Source: Ephydatia muelleri | Taxonomy: Eukaryota; Porifera; Demospongiae; Spongillida; Spongillidae | Assembly: GCA_013339895.1 (NCBI GenBank) | Contig: JABACO010000015.1 | Span: 1,758,229 to 1,822,228 of the forward strand | Reading direction: 5' to 3' | DNA: 64,000 nucleotides | Shown: piece by piece, positions 24,120-33,633 of the stretch | How the letters are laid out: each line of letters starts with the position of its first letter | Position numbering within the stretch: position 1 is the first letter of the stretch | Notes under the pieces: model-generated | The model's input: the letters and a program-made list of their open reading frames with translations, nothing else | What the model was told of the DNA's origin: nothing | The model's database searches: none | Translations under genes and position numbers: made by a program

Positions 24120-24348
24120 CAGGGGCGGATACAGGAATTATTAATGGGGCGTGGTCTCCAAAAGGGGGTGGGTGCGGGAGGGGATGTATATCCATAATTT
24201 CGGACCTAAAGTTGGTGCGACCAAAGCTGCCATGCATGTGTGCCGCTTCACGGAAACATACACGTTCGTAATGCGCGATGAATGTATAATTTGACGAATG
24301 GAAGGGGTACGTGCCCCCGGTGCGCCCCCCCCCCCGGATCCGCCCCCG
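24120..24348. mobile_element. MITE with hAT-like terminal repeats
   Basis: Begins caggggcggatacagg and ends ggatccgcccccg, matching the CAGGGGCGGATCCAG type of hAT terminal repeat with one change near the right tip. The interior has only G-rich and C-rich short runs and no transposase. Flanks share atcat, consistent with, but not proving, a target-site duplication. Confidence 0.55.
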
Positions 24349-24810
24349 ATCATGCACGGAACGTCCCATATATGGTCGATCTAATTATAGTTACGCTATA
24401 ATATCCAAATTCACATGATACATTCTCACTAGAACACGCAAGGCTAACGTAATAGAATATTGTAGCAAGTTTAGGGGCTTCTATAAAGTGTGGGATGACT
24501 CAAAACCGCAACCGCATGGGGAATATACTGGTCTATACAATATTTGAGGCGTCAGTTGATGTTGGGAAAATGACTTGTTGAGCTATATATAGGAGTACAT
24601 GTATACTACATGGAGTAGGGGAATACAATGTTCAAATGATTGTAGTGTCTACAGTGGAACTTCAAGAACGTTTCTAAAACCCGCGAGATGCAAAATATAT
24701 CCATAACAACAAGCTGCATATTGAATTACTTAGTTGGCAGCATATACTCTCAGTATGTATCGCTAGACCTGCGTTTGTTTTCTCTCTTAATCTGCATGTG
24801 ACTATATCAT

Positions 24811-25067
24811 ATGGGATCGTTTCCGCGAAAAGGGGCGTAAAGCATGTTGTTTCAAGATGTTAAATTTTTTGATATTCTAGAAGTCTGAAATGTCCTCTAC
24901 ACATTGCTACTTATTGAGAATCGGAGTACATGTGTATCTGTCATGGTGTTGTAAGGCTCTGAATTGTTAATCAGTCATACATCTCAGCGCAGGCGTTACA
25001 TTTCTATTGCGCGTACTGGAAATTTTATAATGTATGGGTTAGGTCCCTTTTCGCGGAAACGATCCCA
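24811..25067. mobile_element. Short foldback/MITE element (TGGGATCGTTTCC family)
   Basis: Terminal inverted repeats of about 22 bp: tgggatcgtttccgcgaaaa at the left and its reverse complement at 25045-25067. The same termini bound the 2.6 kb element at 50501-53110. The interior (gatattctagaagt...gcattacatttctattgc) recurs in decayed form at 45640-45860 and 63825-63950. Confidence 0.8.
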
Positions 25068-25146
25068 CACCATCAAGATAGAAGTGTGGTCACTCAGGTA
25101 TCAAAGGCCAGTTAGTCACCAAAGGTCAGCAGAGAGGGTGTGGCTG

Positions 25147-25293
25147 TAGTGTATAGGCCCTTTTCGTCACTCGGATATTTCCGTAAAAGCTGTGAATCAA
25201 CATGGCGGACGTGTATTAATTTATATTGTGTGACACTGACGTATGTTAGATTACGGAGCGGTCACATGACACAGGAAAAGGGCCTATACACTA
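25147..25293. mobile_element. 147-bp MITE with perfect 19-bp terminal inverted repeats
   Basis: TAGTGTATAGGCCCTTTTC at 25147-25165 is exactly complemented at 25275-25293. The outer TA could be a TA target duplication as in Tc1/mariner-type elements. The interior has no coding capacity. Confidence 0.8.
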
Positions 25294-25817
25294 TAAGGTG
25301 AGCCCATGCATGCACACTTAATGAACGTTAGTGCTAACTGATGCATGATGTTTCAGAGCTATAGCTTGTTATGTGTGGCCAGGCATGGTGTCCATGCAAG
25401 AGTGCACAGTGCTGGGAACCCCATGCATGCGTGATGTGTCCAAAGGACTCCAAACCAAGCCACCCACTTCATCGTGGTTTGGAATACAGGCGGATCGTCG
25501 ACACAACCTAGCATTTTTAAACCGCAATATCAACTCACTATAGTACCATACTATATAAGTTCGCCAGGCAAGCACAGACTTACGCCAAAACTGACCGCGT
25601 GACGGTACTTTCTTTTGCGCGAGTAATGTATATACAATTGTGAAGATATTCATCTACACATCAAACTATACACTTCATACATCCGTTACGCTATACAATA
25701 CCGCAGGGTGGATCCCTAGCCCTTTCTGCCTATTGACAACTAAATTTATTAAAAGGGGGGATACGTTTTCGTATAACCATTACACGCGCGAGTACACCAA
25801 ATTAATTATACGTTTAC

Positions 25818-25826
25818 TTATATAAG
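25818..25826 (+). promoter_or_regulatory. TATA-like element of deacetylase paralogue 3
   Basis: TTATATAAG lies 40 bp before the ATG at 25866. Its surroundings share no similarity with the promoter block of paralogues 1 and 2, so this gene may be expressed differently. Confidence 0.45.
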
Positions 25827-25865
25827 TCAGTGGCATACGCAGCTTTTCAATTCATACAGACACAT

Positions 25866-27023
25866 ATGGGTGCGCATTATCTAACGGCCGCAATAGCTGT
25901 ACTTCTAACCTGGCACATTGTGCTATCGTCGGCCCTTCCCCTCACGGAATTCGGAACTGGAGATCCAGCGCAGCCGTGTGTTCCGGACCAGTGCCAGCTG
26001 CCAGACTGCCGCTGTGCAGGAGTGGACATCCCAAAAGGTTTAACCCCTAGCAACATCCCTCAAATCGTCCTCATCAGTTTTGATGATGGGCTTCGTAAGC
26101 AAGACTATGAAGGATTCTACGCCGGTGTCTTCAACGGGCGCAAGAATCCGAACGGATGTCAAATCGGGCTGACCTTCTTCGTCTCGCATAGTTACACGGA
26201 CTACGCCTTACTTGAGGACATTAACACGCTGTACGGCTATGAGATGGCGGATCACACCGTTGATCACAATACCAGCTCTTTGACGACGCTGAATGACTGG
26301 ACTGGCGAAATCATGGATATGAAAGAGATCCTTCGCATGTGGGGAAATGTTCCATCAAGCTCCGTACTCGGGTTTCGGGCTCCTTTCCTCGCAACCAACG
26401 AGGCTGAGATACAAGTACTGTACGATAATAAGTTCTTGTACGAAGCCTCCATGAGTACGGATACCATGTACTGGCCGTTCACGCTCGATTACAAGTCCCC
26501 GCTGTGCGACGCTCCTGCCACGTGCCCGAATAATGCTTATCCCGGCCTGTGGATCGTCCCCGTTATTAATCTTCAGCAGAAAAGCGGCTACCCCTGCGAT
26601 ATGTTGGACGCTTGCACAGATCCGCAATCGAATCAGGATTGGATAGACCTTCTAACAAATAACTTCAATGCGCACTACAATGGAAACCGTGCACCTATGG
26701 GTATCTACGCGCACTCGTCGTGGTTCTACCGAGGGCAAGGAAGAGATGGCGTTCTAAAAACCTTTCTTGACAATCTAGCAGCCATGCAGGACGTGTACGT
26801 GGTGACGCACGCACAAATGCTGGACTGGGTACGAAACCCAACACCGCTGGACCAAATTCAAAACTTCGACCCGTGGAAATGCTCTGCTCCTCCCCAGCCT
26901 CGCTGCGACTACCATTCCCCAGGCTGCCTGAAATGGTACACAGACGCGGGATACCTGCTGAGCACGTGCTCAACTCCCTGCCCTCCGAATTATCCACAAT
27001 ACGGAAATCCAGATGGAAATTGA
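25866..27023 (+). CDS. Secreted chitin/polysaccharide deacetylase-like protein (CE4), paralogue 3
   Basis: Intronless, 385 residues from the ATG at 25866; the frame extends 12 codons upstream but only to a GTG. A different signal peptide (MGAHYLTAAIAVLLTWHIVL) precedes the shared DPAQPCVPDQC start. CE4 motifs are SFDDG at 71-75, DHTVDH with metal His 130 and 134, RAPF at 171-174 and YAHSSWF at 281-287. The first third is clearly diverged from paralogues 1 and 2, but from the RAPF motif on the DNA is nearly identical (about 26370-26660), which suggests gene conversion. It has no accessory chitin-binding domain. It is probably extracellular and acts on an N-acetylated polysaccharide. Confidence 0.9.
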   Translation: MGAHYLTAAIAVLLTWHIVLSSALPLTEFGTGDPAQPCVPDQCQLPDCRCAGVDIPKGLTPSNIPQIVLISFDDGLRKQDYEGFYAGVFNGRKNPNGCQIGLTFFVSHSYTDYALLEDINTLYGYEMADHTVDHNTSSLTTLNDWTGEIMDMKEILRMWGNVPSSSVLGFRAPFLATNEAEIQVLYDNKFLYEASMSTDTMYWPFTLDYKSPLCDAPATCPNNAYPGLWIVPVINLQQKSGYPCDMLDACTDPQSNQDWIDLLTNNFNAHYNGNRAPMGIYAHSSWFYRGQGRDGVLKTFLDNLAAMQDVYVVTHAQMLDWVRNPTPLDQIQNFDPWKCSAPPQPRCDYHSPGCLKWYTDAGYLLSTCSTPCPPNYPQYGNPDGN

Positions 27024-27482
27024 TGGTGTGTGCATTTTGACTATAATTGTAAGGGTTCATAGTCATGAATAATGCAAAGTGTGGGATTGTCCTGTTTATT
27101 TTGTACACACACTAATGGTGCACGTGATGCACGAGGGAAAATAACAAAACAATACAGACCTGTGAATCAATGCAATAAATAATCAGTCAACACTGTGCAT
27201 GAGATTAACAAAAATATGATGATCACTCCAGTGTCAGATTTGCTGACATTGGTTGAGTGGAATAAAATAGGAATCCAGTGGCCTCCTTGTGGATTGCATC
27301 TGGGAAAGAAGAAAAGTGGATCAGCACGCAAATGAAAGTGCAAGCAACTAATTCAGGGGCTTTCCACCTGTTACAGAAAAGATGGAAAGTTCTTTTTAAA
27401 ATGCAAAATAGGGGGGAAAAAACTTGTAATTGAATGGACAGTTTAGTGATCAAACAGTACCTCTGCGGCATTTAAACTAGTC
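27024..27482. other. 3' flank of paralogue 3, no recognisable gene
   Basis: AT-rich sequence with aataaa words (about 27175). A reverse-strand frame at 27223-27471 has no motif and is not supported. Confidence 0.4.
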
Positions 27483-27790
27483 TCTTTCCAAGGACAGGGG
27501 AGAGGGTACCTAACTTTCAAAGGACAGGGGAGAGGGGGTACCTATCTTTCCAAGGACAGGGGAGAGGGTACCTAACTTTCAAAGGACAGGGGAGAGGGGG
27601 TACCTATCTTTCCAAGGACAGGGGAGAGGGCACCTATCTTTCCAAGGACAGGGAGAGGGCACCTATCTTTCCAAGGACAGGGGAGAGGGTACCTATCTTT
27701 CCAAGGACAGGGGAGAGGGCACCTATCTTTCCAAGGACAGGGAGAGGGCACCTATCTTTCCAAGGACAGGAGAGAGGGTACCTATCTTTC
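27483..27790. repeat. Minisatellite of about 30 bp, 10 units
   Basis: Ten tandem copies of a unit reading ggacaggggagaggg, then tacctatctttccaa, with variants (cacc for tacc; one G fewer; gggg extra). Paired variants alternate, showing higher-order duplication. It ends 20 bp beyond the DTL stop codon, so it is probably in that gene's 3' untranslated region, where the transcribed strand is pyrimidine-rich. Confidence 0.95.
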
Positions 27791-27810
27791 CTATGCCTCC
27801 CCCTAAATTC

Positions 27811-29568
27811 TCACTGCAGTTGTTTCATTACCTTGCTCCCAAGGGAGATGTCTCTCTTGTTCTCCTTGCTCCTTCCTTCATGCAGCCTTCTCCTCTTCGT
27901 GCCTTCGCCCAGTCGACTGCTTGCATTTCGCTTGCGTTTTGGTGTCGTGTCTTGTCCAGACATCGCATCCGGGCCGTCAGCGATCACAGCTACATCAGAG
28001 GTAAACTGACGCACAAAAGAGTGTTCGCCCACTGGGGACAGCGGTTGTATGACTTGAACTGCAGGCAAGGGTTGTTCGAGAGAAGCAGCTTCGCGGTTGA
28101 CCTCCAAGCAGCCCAAGCCGGGAGTGTGTGTGGATGCTGAGGGTGTGGCAAAGTAATTGTCCAGTGTCGGTGATGGGAGGTCTTGAGATGACCTTTTCAG
28201 TGCAGCACTTTGAGAGATGCACCGTAGGTAGTCTAAATTGAAGGAGACATGGTGACGAATGTTCTCAAAGTATAAACCAAAAAGTTGGTACCTTTTCCTT
28301 CATACACGGAGGCAGAACCCACACACGTTCCAGGAGAGAACTGGTTATTGGTAACGCGCCTATAAAAGAATATTTTAAGAATGAAACCTCAAAACCTCCA
28401 AATGATAATGAAGCATACCATATTCTCAAATCACTGTTGTCTGAACATGTGACCAGCTGAGGGTAAACAGAAAGCAAAAGTTGTCAAAACATCGTGTCTT
28501 GCAAATAGAATTACAAAGCTCTGACCTTGTCCGCCTGAGTGGGACACCAACTAACACTGGTCACCTCCTTCACATGACCTTGTAGGATGGTCGGTGGAGC
28601 CTGGGGGTCATTCACCTAAGGTTTCAGTAAGGCACAGATAAAAAAACGGTTCGATAGGGGGTTGTGTCTCTAGCGTATACTCACCTCCCAGATGAAGGCT
28701 TTGGAACAACTGGAGCCAGACAACAGGTACCTGCATGGTTACACAAACTCCGGGTTACATAAAGGTCATTTGCTGACAAAACAGACCTACCTTCCATCTG
28801 AACTAGTACAACACTTCACGTAGAACGAAGAAACTTTGTGGCCACCAAAACCAAACACTGTAAAAAAAACATTTTGAACTAATCACAATCAAACAAGTCT
28901 GTACCACTTACCAGGATCTGGTTTTGTCCCTGAAGATTCATACACATAGATGCTACAAGAGACAAAGGGTTGTGAAACAGCAAAGCAGGGAGGTGGCGCT
29001 TAGTATAGGGGGAGGTGAGGGGATTGGAAGGATCACTTACGTGTCATCCATACAGCTACCAAAGAGATAGTTGCAGTAAGGATCACTGGCAAGGTGTGTG
29101 AAACCTGGATGAAACACACCAAGACATTTAAAAATGAAGCCCAAAGATTCACAATAGTAGGCAACATTACAAGCCCTTGTAACACTATTCAGACCAGATG
29201 GCTTTTGTTTTTTTTCCCCTTACCATAAGGTCTGCCTCCTGCCCCCGTGACAGGGCTGAACTCCCGACAGGCAGTAGGGCAGGAACGGCAACTGGAATAT
29301 GTGTACCTCATGTCCCATATCTTCACAACCCTAGACGGAAGGATGTCAGTTATGTCTCAGCAACGATCAAACACCACAAGAAGCATACCCGTCAGCAGCT
29401 CCCGCTGATGCTAGCTTATTGTCTGGCAGAAAAACAAGACCAGTGACTCCAAACTTGCTCTCGGCAATCTAAAGATGGTAAGAATGATATGATGTGAACT
29501 TTGTATGGATGTGTGTGTATGTGTATGTGTGTATGTGTATATGTATGTGTATATGTGTGTATGTGTGT

Positions 29569-29613
<45 letters not shown>

Positions 29614-30881
29614 ACAGTGTGTGTACACACAGGTACTGCTCGCCTGCCACATCACACCAACTTACAGAGGAGTTTCTTGAGATTGGAGTTCTAGGAGACT
29701 TGTTTCGTTCTGGTATTGAATGAGCCTTGAAAAGTGAGTTTACTGGTTTGTGCTCAACACCTGTAGGATGAAATAATGACATTAATTTCGATGAGGCAGT
29801 GTGCAGAGGAGAAGAGGAAGAGGCACGGGGGAGGGAGGAAAAGTGGGTGAGGAAAATAGATGAAGTTGAGTATTAACAGCCCACATCCATGGGTAGGTGT
29901 GTGATGAGACTGCAAAACGGTAGCTTTTACTTACCTCTTTTGTTACAGCGCACATCCCACACCAGGATGTTGCCATCACGACCAGCAGAGGCGAACACAG
30001 CTACAGCAAGAGTCAAAGTTGACCTTCATATCACACCAACACACATGTATCCCCACACCCTACACATACAGGCTGTGCAACGTACATGGATCAAATTTGT
30101 TCACTTGTACTGCTCTAACGCTTGCAGCATGGGATTTCATCTGAGCCATCAGGCTGCCATTTACTAGGTCCCAGATAGCTACACTTAAATCCCCAGAGCC
30201 TGTCACCTAGCAACCGAGAACACACCAAAGTTCACACAGCAACCGTTGCAGTCAAGACACACAGCACTGTGCTCACCAATGATTGGTGCCCGGTATCCAT
30301 GCCAGGTCGAATACGGGAGACTTGTGTGCTGAGATTTCTGGACAAAATGACACCAGAGATCATATACTCAGATCTCTGCATGCACGCACGTACACCCACG
30401 TACGTACGCCAACACACACGTACCCTTTCGCACAAACTGGGGGTGGGTGGCGCGCTTTCGCGTGTCCAGTAATCTGACGAGGCCATCTTCGTCGCCCACA
30501 GCCAACAGGTGGCCGTCAAGGGCGTCTGCAGGGAGCACGAGCAAAGAACGCGTAATAGCATGTGCCCAGCGAATAACCCGTACAGACAGCCTACCTGGGA
30601 TAAATGCAGTGGCAAATGGAGGAACTAAACCCTGTGTTGGAGGAAGAACACATAATTGGAGGAAGGTGGGAGGCAGAATTGAACGCTAACCTCTGTTCTT
30701 GAGCCTTCAACATACACTTCGTCGTCAACGTGACAGCAAAAGTTGTTCCAGAGCCATTTCACAGAGGCTGCTGGTAAGAGAGCTACGAATGAAGTCACGG
30801 CTTAGTTCGAAAAGCTGATTCACCTCTGCTGGATCCGGAAATACTCAGCTTCGTGGAAAACAATTCGCTAAGCAGTGCCAT
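27811..30881 (-). CDS. DTL: DTL/Cdt2-like WD40 substrate receptor of the CRL4 ubiquitin ligase
   Basis: Eighteen exons, found by translating between splice sites: 30881-30824, 30770-30691, 30631-30595, 30525-30424, 30328-30277, 30206-30086, 30000-29936, 29760-29666, 29468-29389, 29330-29224, 29104-29041, 28952-28912, 28857-28791, 28730-28685, 28615-28526, 28456-28419, 28359-28292 and 28232-27811. WD40 blades are plain, e.g. GDEDGLVRLLDT, VFDLAWIPG, SGDLSVAIWD, and ASAGRDGNILVWDVRC, which is diagnostic for DTL. In animals DTL recruits PCNA-bound substrates such as Cdt1 and p21 to CUL4-DDB1 in S phase. After the propeller the tail has SPTLDNYF, a degenerate PIP box, at about residues 425-432, and basic clusters. 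About 544 residues; human DTL is about 730. Joins 5/6 and 7/8 are out of frame by one base, probably homopolymer errors. Confidence 0.9.
29505..29612. repeat. TG/TATG microsatellite in DTL intron 8
   Basis: A tgtgtatg-rich run grading into pure TG, within the intron between the exons ending at 29666 and starting at 29468. Frames across it are artefacts. Confidence 0.9.
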
Positions 30882-30907
30882 TTTCACTACGGTCTACTAC
30901 CCGGGTG

Positions 30908-30996
30908 TTTGGCGCAAAAAGATGAACCGCGCGTTGTGGTAAAAGGGGCGCCAAAATTTGTCAAATAATTCGCGCCAAAATAACTGCGCATGCGCA
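30908..30996 (-). promoter_or_regulatory. DTL upstream region with three E2F-type sites and an NRF-1-type palindrome
   Basis: TTTGGCGC at 30908-30915, its reverse complement gcgccaaa at 30948-30955 and 30972-30979, and tgcgcatgcgca at 30985-30996, all within 120 bp of the DTL start codon. TTTSSCGC is the E2F consensus, and animal DTL is cell-cycle regulated, so the arrangement fits S-phase transcription. Binding is inferred. There is no TATA box. Confidence 0.65.
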
Positions 30997-31228
30997 AATA
31001 AGAATAGGATTATTGGGATTTATAAACGAAAGTTACTGTGCTATTAAAACCTGATTACCTTTAATAGATGTAAAGACAAAATCAAATATTTCCTATTATC
31101 TCCCACATTTTATATATTTAAGATTTTACCCTTCATAACCCTGTTCCACTGCATATATCTATTCATATCTTGCGCTACTTAGTGAATAATTAATTGGCTC
31201 TAACCTTAATGAATAACTTGGATAAGGA

Positions 31229-32052
31229 TATGGGACAGTGCCCGCGAAAAGGGACCTAGTGTATTTATATAAAACGATATAAAATTTTGTTCATATAAAA
31301 CTGATATAACTTCCGAACGGTTAGCGCTATCGACATCCTATTTTCACCACTTCATACTACACCATTTCTCTACAGTAAAATGCATTTTGGAGTCTTGGAC
31401 TATATCCGTGCCGACGTTCCTACGTGCGATACCCCCTGGGGTTCAAAACTACCGTATCTTCGTGTAGGAGTAATCAAATCGCTTCAAATTCGGTTTGTAG
31501 GTGGAGAGGTCCTATATCTATCTATTTGTTCTGTTCGTTAATTTTTATGCAATCCGTTACGGAGATACAGTTGAACAAACTACGTGCACATTTTCGCGCT
31601 CGTTTCGCGCCAATGATTTGGGCAAATTGCGCTCCGCTCAATGTATGGGGAGGCGGGGATTATTACATTGGCGCGAATCAAGCGGGAAAACGTGCACGTA
31701 GTTTATTCAACTGTATCTCCGTAACAGATGGCATAAAAATTAACGAACAGAACAAATCGATAGGTATAGGACCTCTCTACCTACATACCGAATTTGAAGC
31801 GATTTGACCGCTCCTACACGAAGATATGGTAGTTTTGAACCCCAGGGGGTATCGCACGTAGGAACGTCGGCACGGATATAGTCCAAGACTCCAAAATGCA
31901 TTTTACCATAGAGAAATGGTGACGTATGAGGTGGTGAAAATAGCAAGTCGATAGCGCTAACCGTTCGGAAGTTATATCAGTTTTATATGAACAAAATTTT
32001 ATATCGTTTTATATAAATACACTAGATCCTTTTTCGCGGGCACTGTCCCATA
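31229..32052. mobile_element. Foldback element with arms of about 387 bp
   Basis: Left arm 31229-31615 and right arm 31666-32052 are near-perfect reverse complements around a loop of about 50 bp. The tips read tatgggacagtgcccgcgaa and its complement. Arm interiors are homologous to the long arms of the 50501-53110 element (cttcatactacaccattt, ttacggagata and ggttcaaaa words). Frames within it are palindrome artefacts. It has no transposase and is presumably mobilised in trans. Confidence 0.92.
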
Positions 32053-33633
32053 TGTTGATTTATGAGGGTTTTTATATGATCACTTAACCGCTTACAACAA
32101 TCTAAATCAAACTTGTATTTGCCTAATGCATATAATTTAATTTCAATCCTTATAAAACTTTTATGTACATTTTGAACACCTGGTATTATCTTACAGGCGC
32201 ATCATTCCTCGGACAAGAAGACTGGAACAGGAACGGATACACTTGTCCGTTCAGACTCGCCGGAAACCGCCGCTAATGTCGGCCGCAGGCCCAGTAAAGC
32301 GCTACTTTATTTATTTTTCATTGTAATTTTTAAATAACAATAATGTAAACCGGCAATATGCTATAATTATAATTATACATGTCTGTAGTTAGTTTACTGA
32401 TCGTATAAGCTTCTTAATGATAACTGAACTTACTCCACACTAGCATATGAGGCGGACAATTGATGGGGTGGGGGTGGCCCAGATATAAGAGCGTAACTCC
32501 TCTTATACACATTATGGAGGACGGAAAGAAAGAGAATGACATGCTGTTGGCATCTGATCCAGGCCGTAGTGGAGCTGTGGGGTTGGTTCCAGACTTCCAG
32601 TGGGTAGATAGGAGGGAGGCCAGTCTCTTGTATGTGGTGGTTGCCTCCCTTCCTTAAACTGGTTACTGAACTGTTCTCCCCATTGAAGGCTTTGGTTTTG
32701 CTCTACACAATTTTTTAGTGTGGCACAACGTTTTCCATCGAACATGCCATATACATCGTGCCTAAAAGGAGGCTTCCCCTCAATTAGGGCTATTAAGGCA
32801 CAATGAAATATAAGAGATTTCACAGCCAAATTGCTGTCTGAGGTCTGTCACTCTGTATCTGTGGAACCACATCTATTGCTGGCGAGATTCTACACTGACA
32901 TCGTCCAATACTCAGGATGAAGCTCTTCTCAGTTGACATAAAGGAATTTTTTTTTAATGTGAAGGTTTTGATCCCTTAACCGATACAGAGGATATGTATA
33001 GCCAACTGTGATGAGATTAAACGTTGCAATTGCTGTGAGATAACCTTGGAAGCAAGATGCTCAGAAGAGAGTGTACAGGGTTAGGTAAGACCCAACGCCA
33101 ACGGTGGTGTGTCCGCATTAGTCGCCGCGAAAGTGCAATATTCTATTCGCCCACACATACAGGCGTACGAGGCTTAGACAATCATCCTGAGTTATTTTTT
33201 ATTTTAAGTAACCAAGTAGACTACATTGAAACATTTTGCCTGGACAAGTGATGTTAATTCAATATCAAGCCACTGAAATTCAAAAAACCCAATTGCATGC
33301 AAAGATATTGAATTGGAGGAGCACGTTTATTTGATTTTGAACAATTTGTAAATACATCACCATCATCTGAAAAAAAGAAAAACGAATGTACACTCACATA
33401 AACAAACACACAAACACACACAGACTTCATGAACTATTTATAATTTACAACATTACTGGGTGACCTCCCGAAGATATCTTTGCTACATTGACGTTTTGAG
33501 AGCATAGAGAACTTGACTAAAGCTAGTTTCAACATGCTTTACAATGTCTCATTGTCCCACCTCCTGTTCGTTTCACACCGACCCTTTCACCATCTCATAC
33601 ACTGTACTTGATTAAAATAACAAGACACTTTCA
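32053..33633. other. Interval without recognisable gene
   Basis: A possible forward exon follows a tcttacag acceptor at about 32198 (AHHSSDKKTGTGTDTLVRSD in frame), but no partner exon or family is apparent. A reverse frame at 32512-32829 (105 codons) is unrecognised. The rest is AT-rich with a CA tract near 33400. Confidence 0.4.

Noticed and set aside
25830-25865. Upstream extension of deacetylase paralogue 3
   Set aside because: The extension begins at GTG and lies within about 5-40 bp of the TATA-like element. The ATG at 25866 gives a clean signal peptide.
31424-31946. Open frames of 66-127 codons
   Set aside because: They lie inside the palindromic foldback element and read through both arms; no transposase-like motif.
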